Origin: Acidobacteriota bacterium | Lineage (GTDB): Bacteria > Acidobacteriota > Thermoanaerobaculia > Multivoradales > Multivoraceae | DNA length: 64,000 nt | NCBI GenBank assembly: GCA_026707325.1 | Contig: JAPOXA010000110.1 | Location: forward strand, 1 to 64,000 | Direction: 5' to 3' | Part shown: positions 62,752-64,000 of the stretch, in pieces | Numbering within the stretch: the first letter of the stretch is position 1 | Layout of the letters: every line of letters starts with the position of its first letter | The notes under the pieces: generated by a model | What the model was told of the DNA's origin: nothing | Database searches by the model: none | Seen by the model: only the letters and a program-made list of their open reading frames with translations | Made by a program: the position numbers and the translations under genes

Positions 62752-63558
62752 TTGAGGATCGGCGTCTGCATCAAACAGGTTCCGGACACGGATTCCCACC
62801 TGCGGATCGCGGACTCCGGACGAGGGATCGACGACAGCGATCTGAACTGGGTCATCTCCAGTTGTGACCTCTGCGCGCTGGAGGAAGCGCTCCTCCTGGC
62901 CGAAGCGGAGGCGTCGGGCGGCGAGGAACGACCCGAACTGGTCGTGTTCAGCCTCGGTCCGTCGCGGGTCGAGGAAGCGCTGAGGAAGGCCCTGGCGCTG
63001 GGCGCCGATCGCGCCGTTCACCTGGCCGGCGAGGCATTGCAGGGCGGCGACGCGCTCGCCGACGGATGCGCCCTGGCGTCGGCGCTGGCGAAAGAGCACT
63101 GCGACCTCGTGCTGACCGGTGCCCAGTCGGACGATCTCGGACAGGCGGCGACTCCGGCCGTGATCGCTGAAGTGCTGGGCTGTCCGTACGCCTGGCTGGT
63201 CATGGCGGTCGAACTGGACTCGCGGAGGGGCTCGCTGCGCATCGTGCGGGAGCTGGAGGGGGGCATGAACGAGGTTCTGAGGTTGGACCTGCCGGCCGTA
63301 CTGGCGATTCAGGCCGGCATCAACAAGCCGCGCTTCGCTTCCCTGCGGGGAACGCTTCAGGCCCGCAAGAAACCGCTCCGCCGCGAGGACTGCGCGGATG
63401 TGGATGTGGGCCTGGTGGGAACCGCGGGCGCCGGGACCGAGACGGAAGCCGTCGCCTTGCCGCCGGCCGGCGCCGGCGGCGTGGTGATCGAGGGCGTGTC
63501 GGCCGAGGCGGCAGCGGGAGAGCTGATCGCACATCTCGAGCGGGAGGCGGTGCTCTGA
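62752..63558 (+). CDS. etfB: Electron transfer flavoprotein beta subunit
   Basis: 268 residues from TTG 62752, which gives the family start RIGVCIKQVPDT, and has GGAGG 5 bases upstream; ATG 62734 would add six residues but has no ribosome binding site. ETF beta features are VFSLGPSRVEEALRKALALG, the VLTGAQSDDLGQAATPAVIA stretch and LEGGMNEVLRLDLPAVLAI. With the alpha subunit it accepts electrons from acyl-CoA dehydrogenases. The alpha subunit gene follows after two bases. Divergent from tolQ. Confidence 0.93.
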   Translation: MRIGVCIKQVPDTDSHLRIADSGRGIDDSDLNWVISSCDLCALEEALLLAEAEASGGEERPELVVFSLGPSRVEEALRKALALGADRAVHLAGEALQGGDALADGCALASALAKEHCDLVLTGAQSDDLGQAATPAVIAEVLGCPYAWLVMAVELDSRRGSLRIVRELEGGMNEVLRLDLPAVLAIQAGINKPRFASLRGTLQARKKPLRREDCADVDVGLVGTAGAGTETEAVALPPAGAGGVVIEGVSAEAAAGELIAHLEREAVL

Positions 63559-63560
63559 GC

Positions 63561-64000
63561 GTGGCGGCGCCCGTGGTATGGCTGGTCGAAGGCGCGGGCG
63601 GCGGACCGGGGACGCAGGAAGTGCGCGCTTGCGGACGGGCTCTCGGCGGCGACTCCCGGGTCGCCCTTCTGGAGGAAGAGCGTGTCGGTCCCTACTCGCC
63701 GGGGCTCTACGCCGAGGCGCTTCGTGTCCTGATCTCTCGGGAGAGCGGCGGCGAGCCGGCGGCGCCGACAGTGGTTCTCCTGCCACACACCTACCAGTCG
63801 GCCGAGTACGCGCCAGGGCTTGCGCTACGGCTCGGCGCCGCCTACATCGCCTCCGTCGGCTCGGCGATGGTCAACGATGGCGGCGGCCTCCGTTTCGGCC
63901 GGGCCATCCTCCAGGGCAGGCTCCGGGCCGAGGTTCGACCGAAGAGGCGCGTTGTGGTCGCCACGGTGCAGATCGGCGGGTTCGGCGGCGGCGAGCCGGT
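63561..64000 (+). CDS. etfA: Electron transfer flavoprotein alpha subunit, truncated by the window end
   Basis: Open for 146 codons to the end of the window from a GTG at 63561, two bases after the etfB stop; not in the ORF track because it has no stop. The translated start (VVWLVEGAGG) and LPHTYQSAEYAPGLALRLGA match the N-terminal domain of ETF alpha. The FAD-binding C-terminal domain is off the window. Partner of etfB in one operon. Confidence 0.8.
   Translation, partial: MAAPVVWLVEGAGGGPGTQEVRACGRALGGDSRVALLEEERVGPYSPGLYAEALRVLISRESGGEPAAPTVVLLPHTYQSAEYAPGLALRLGAAYIASVGSAMVNDGGGLRFGRAILQGRLRAEVRPKRRVVVATVQIGGFGGGEP

Noticed and set aside
61879-63786. Full 635-residue ORF including tolQ
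   Set aside because: Only the C-terminal 230 residues are TolQ; the rest is antisense to etfB and etfA.

Overview
The window is a GC-rich (roughly two-thirds G+C by eye), densely coded stretch of a diderm bacterial chromosome. The Gram-negative envelope is shown by a complete Tol-Pal cluster, LptE, a TonB-dependent receptor and RND efflux pumps. A VWFA-related surface protein, CpoB/Pal/TolB next to rpsT, several PQQ-like beta-propeller proteins and a heme-binding dehydrogenase of the PVC type fit best with Acidobacteriota. That placement is inferred from gene content, not from a phylogeny. I see no rRNA genes, CRISPR arrays, transposases or prophage genes, and no gene-free stretch exceeds 300 bases.

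Layout. 0-2 kb: a two-gene ABC-ATPase/DUF4276 module with the architecture of a PARIS/OLD-like defence system. 2-10.5 kb: a VOC protein, an extended SDR, three PQQ-like propeller proteins (the first two tandem paralogues), an iron-type alcohol dehydrogenase and a HemN/HemW-family radical SAM protein, facing a TonB-dependent receptor on the minus strand. 13-21.6 kb: a flavin-dependent halogenase-like oxidoreductase, a DUF3311/sodium:solute symporter pair, then a glycosyltransferase overlapping a LolD/MacB-type ABC transporter. 21.6-25.4 kb (minus): an S9 peptidase and a TPR lipoprotein-like or secreted protein, separated by an array of four perfect hairpins. 25.5-36.8 kb: a CCA-adding enzyme, then an ECF sigma factor, a membrane partner, a Spy/CpxP-like sensor and an RND system with two different permeases around one adaptor. 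36.8-43.2 kb: a heme c dehydrogenase-like protein divergent from an Nramp-fold transporter that lacks the usual metal ligands, then a ribose-type ABC importer. 43.3-47 kb: a VWA protein divergent from a PIG-L deacetylase and an LLM flavin oxidoreductase.

47-57.3 kb holds mostly housekeeping genes: ahcY, an MltD-like transglycosylase, a YtcJ-type amidohydrolase, rsmD, tRNA-Leu(CAG), a lipoprotein, der, a MerR regulator that appears to start at AUU, tRNA-Pro(GGG), ribH, nusB and lptE. 57.3-62.6 kb (minus) is rpsT plus tolQ-tolR-tonB/tolA-tolB-pal-cpoB. The window ends in etfB and a truncated etfA.

Many operons are translationally coupled through ATGA/GTGA overlaps. Several monocistronic or first genes instead have a TANNNT hexamer only 6-7 bases before the ATG and no Shine-Dalgarno sequence, which suggests leaderless transcription. 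The most notable signals are the two-gene ATPase/DUF4276 module, the four-hairpin array read through by the S9 peptidase frame, the AUU start of the MerR gene, and a bidirectional, apparently leaderless promoter of only 21 bp. All gene functions are read from motifs in the supplied translations; no database search was run.
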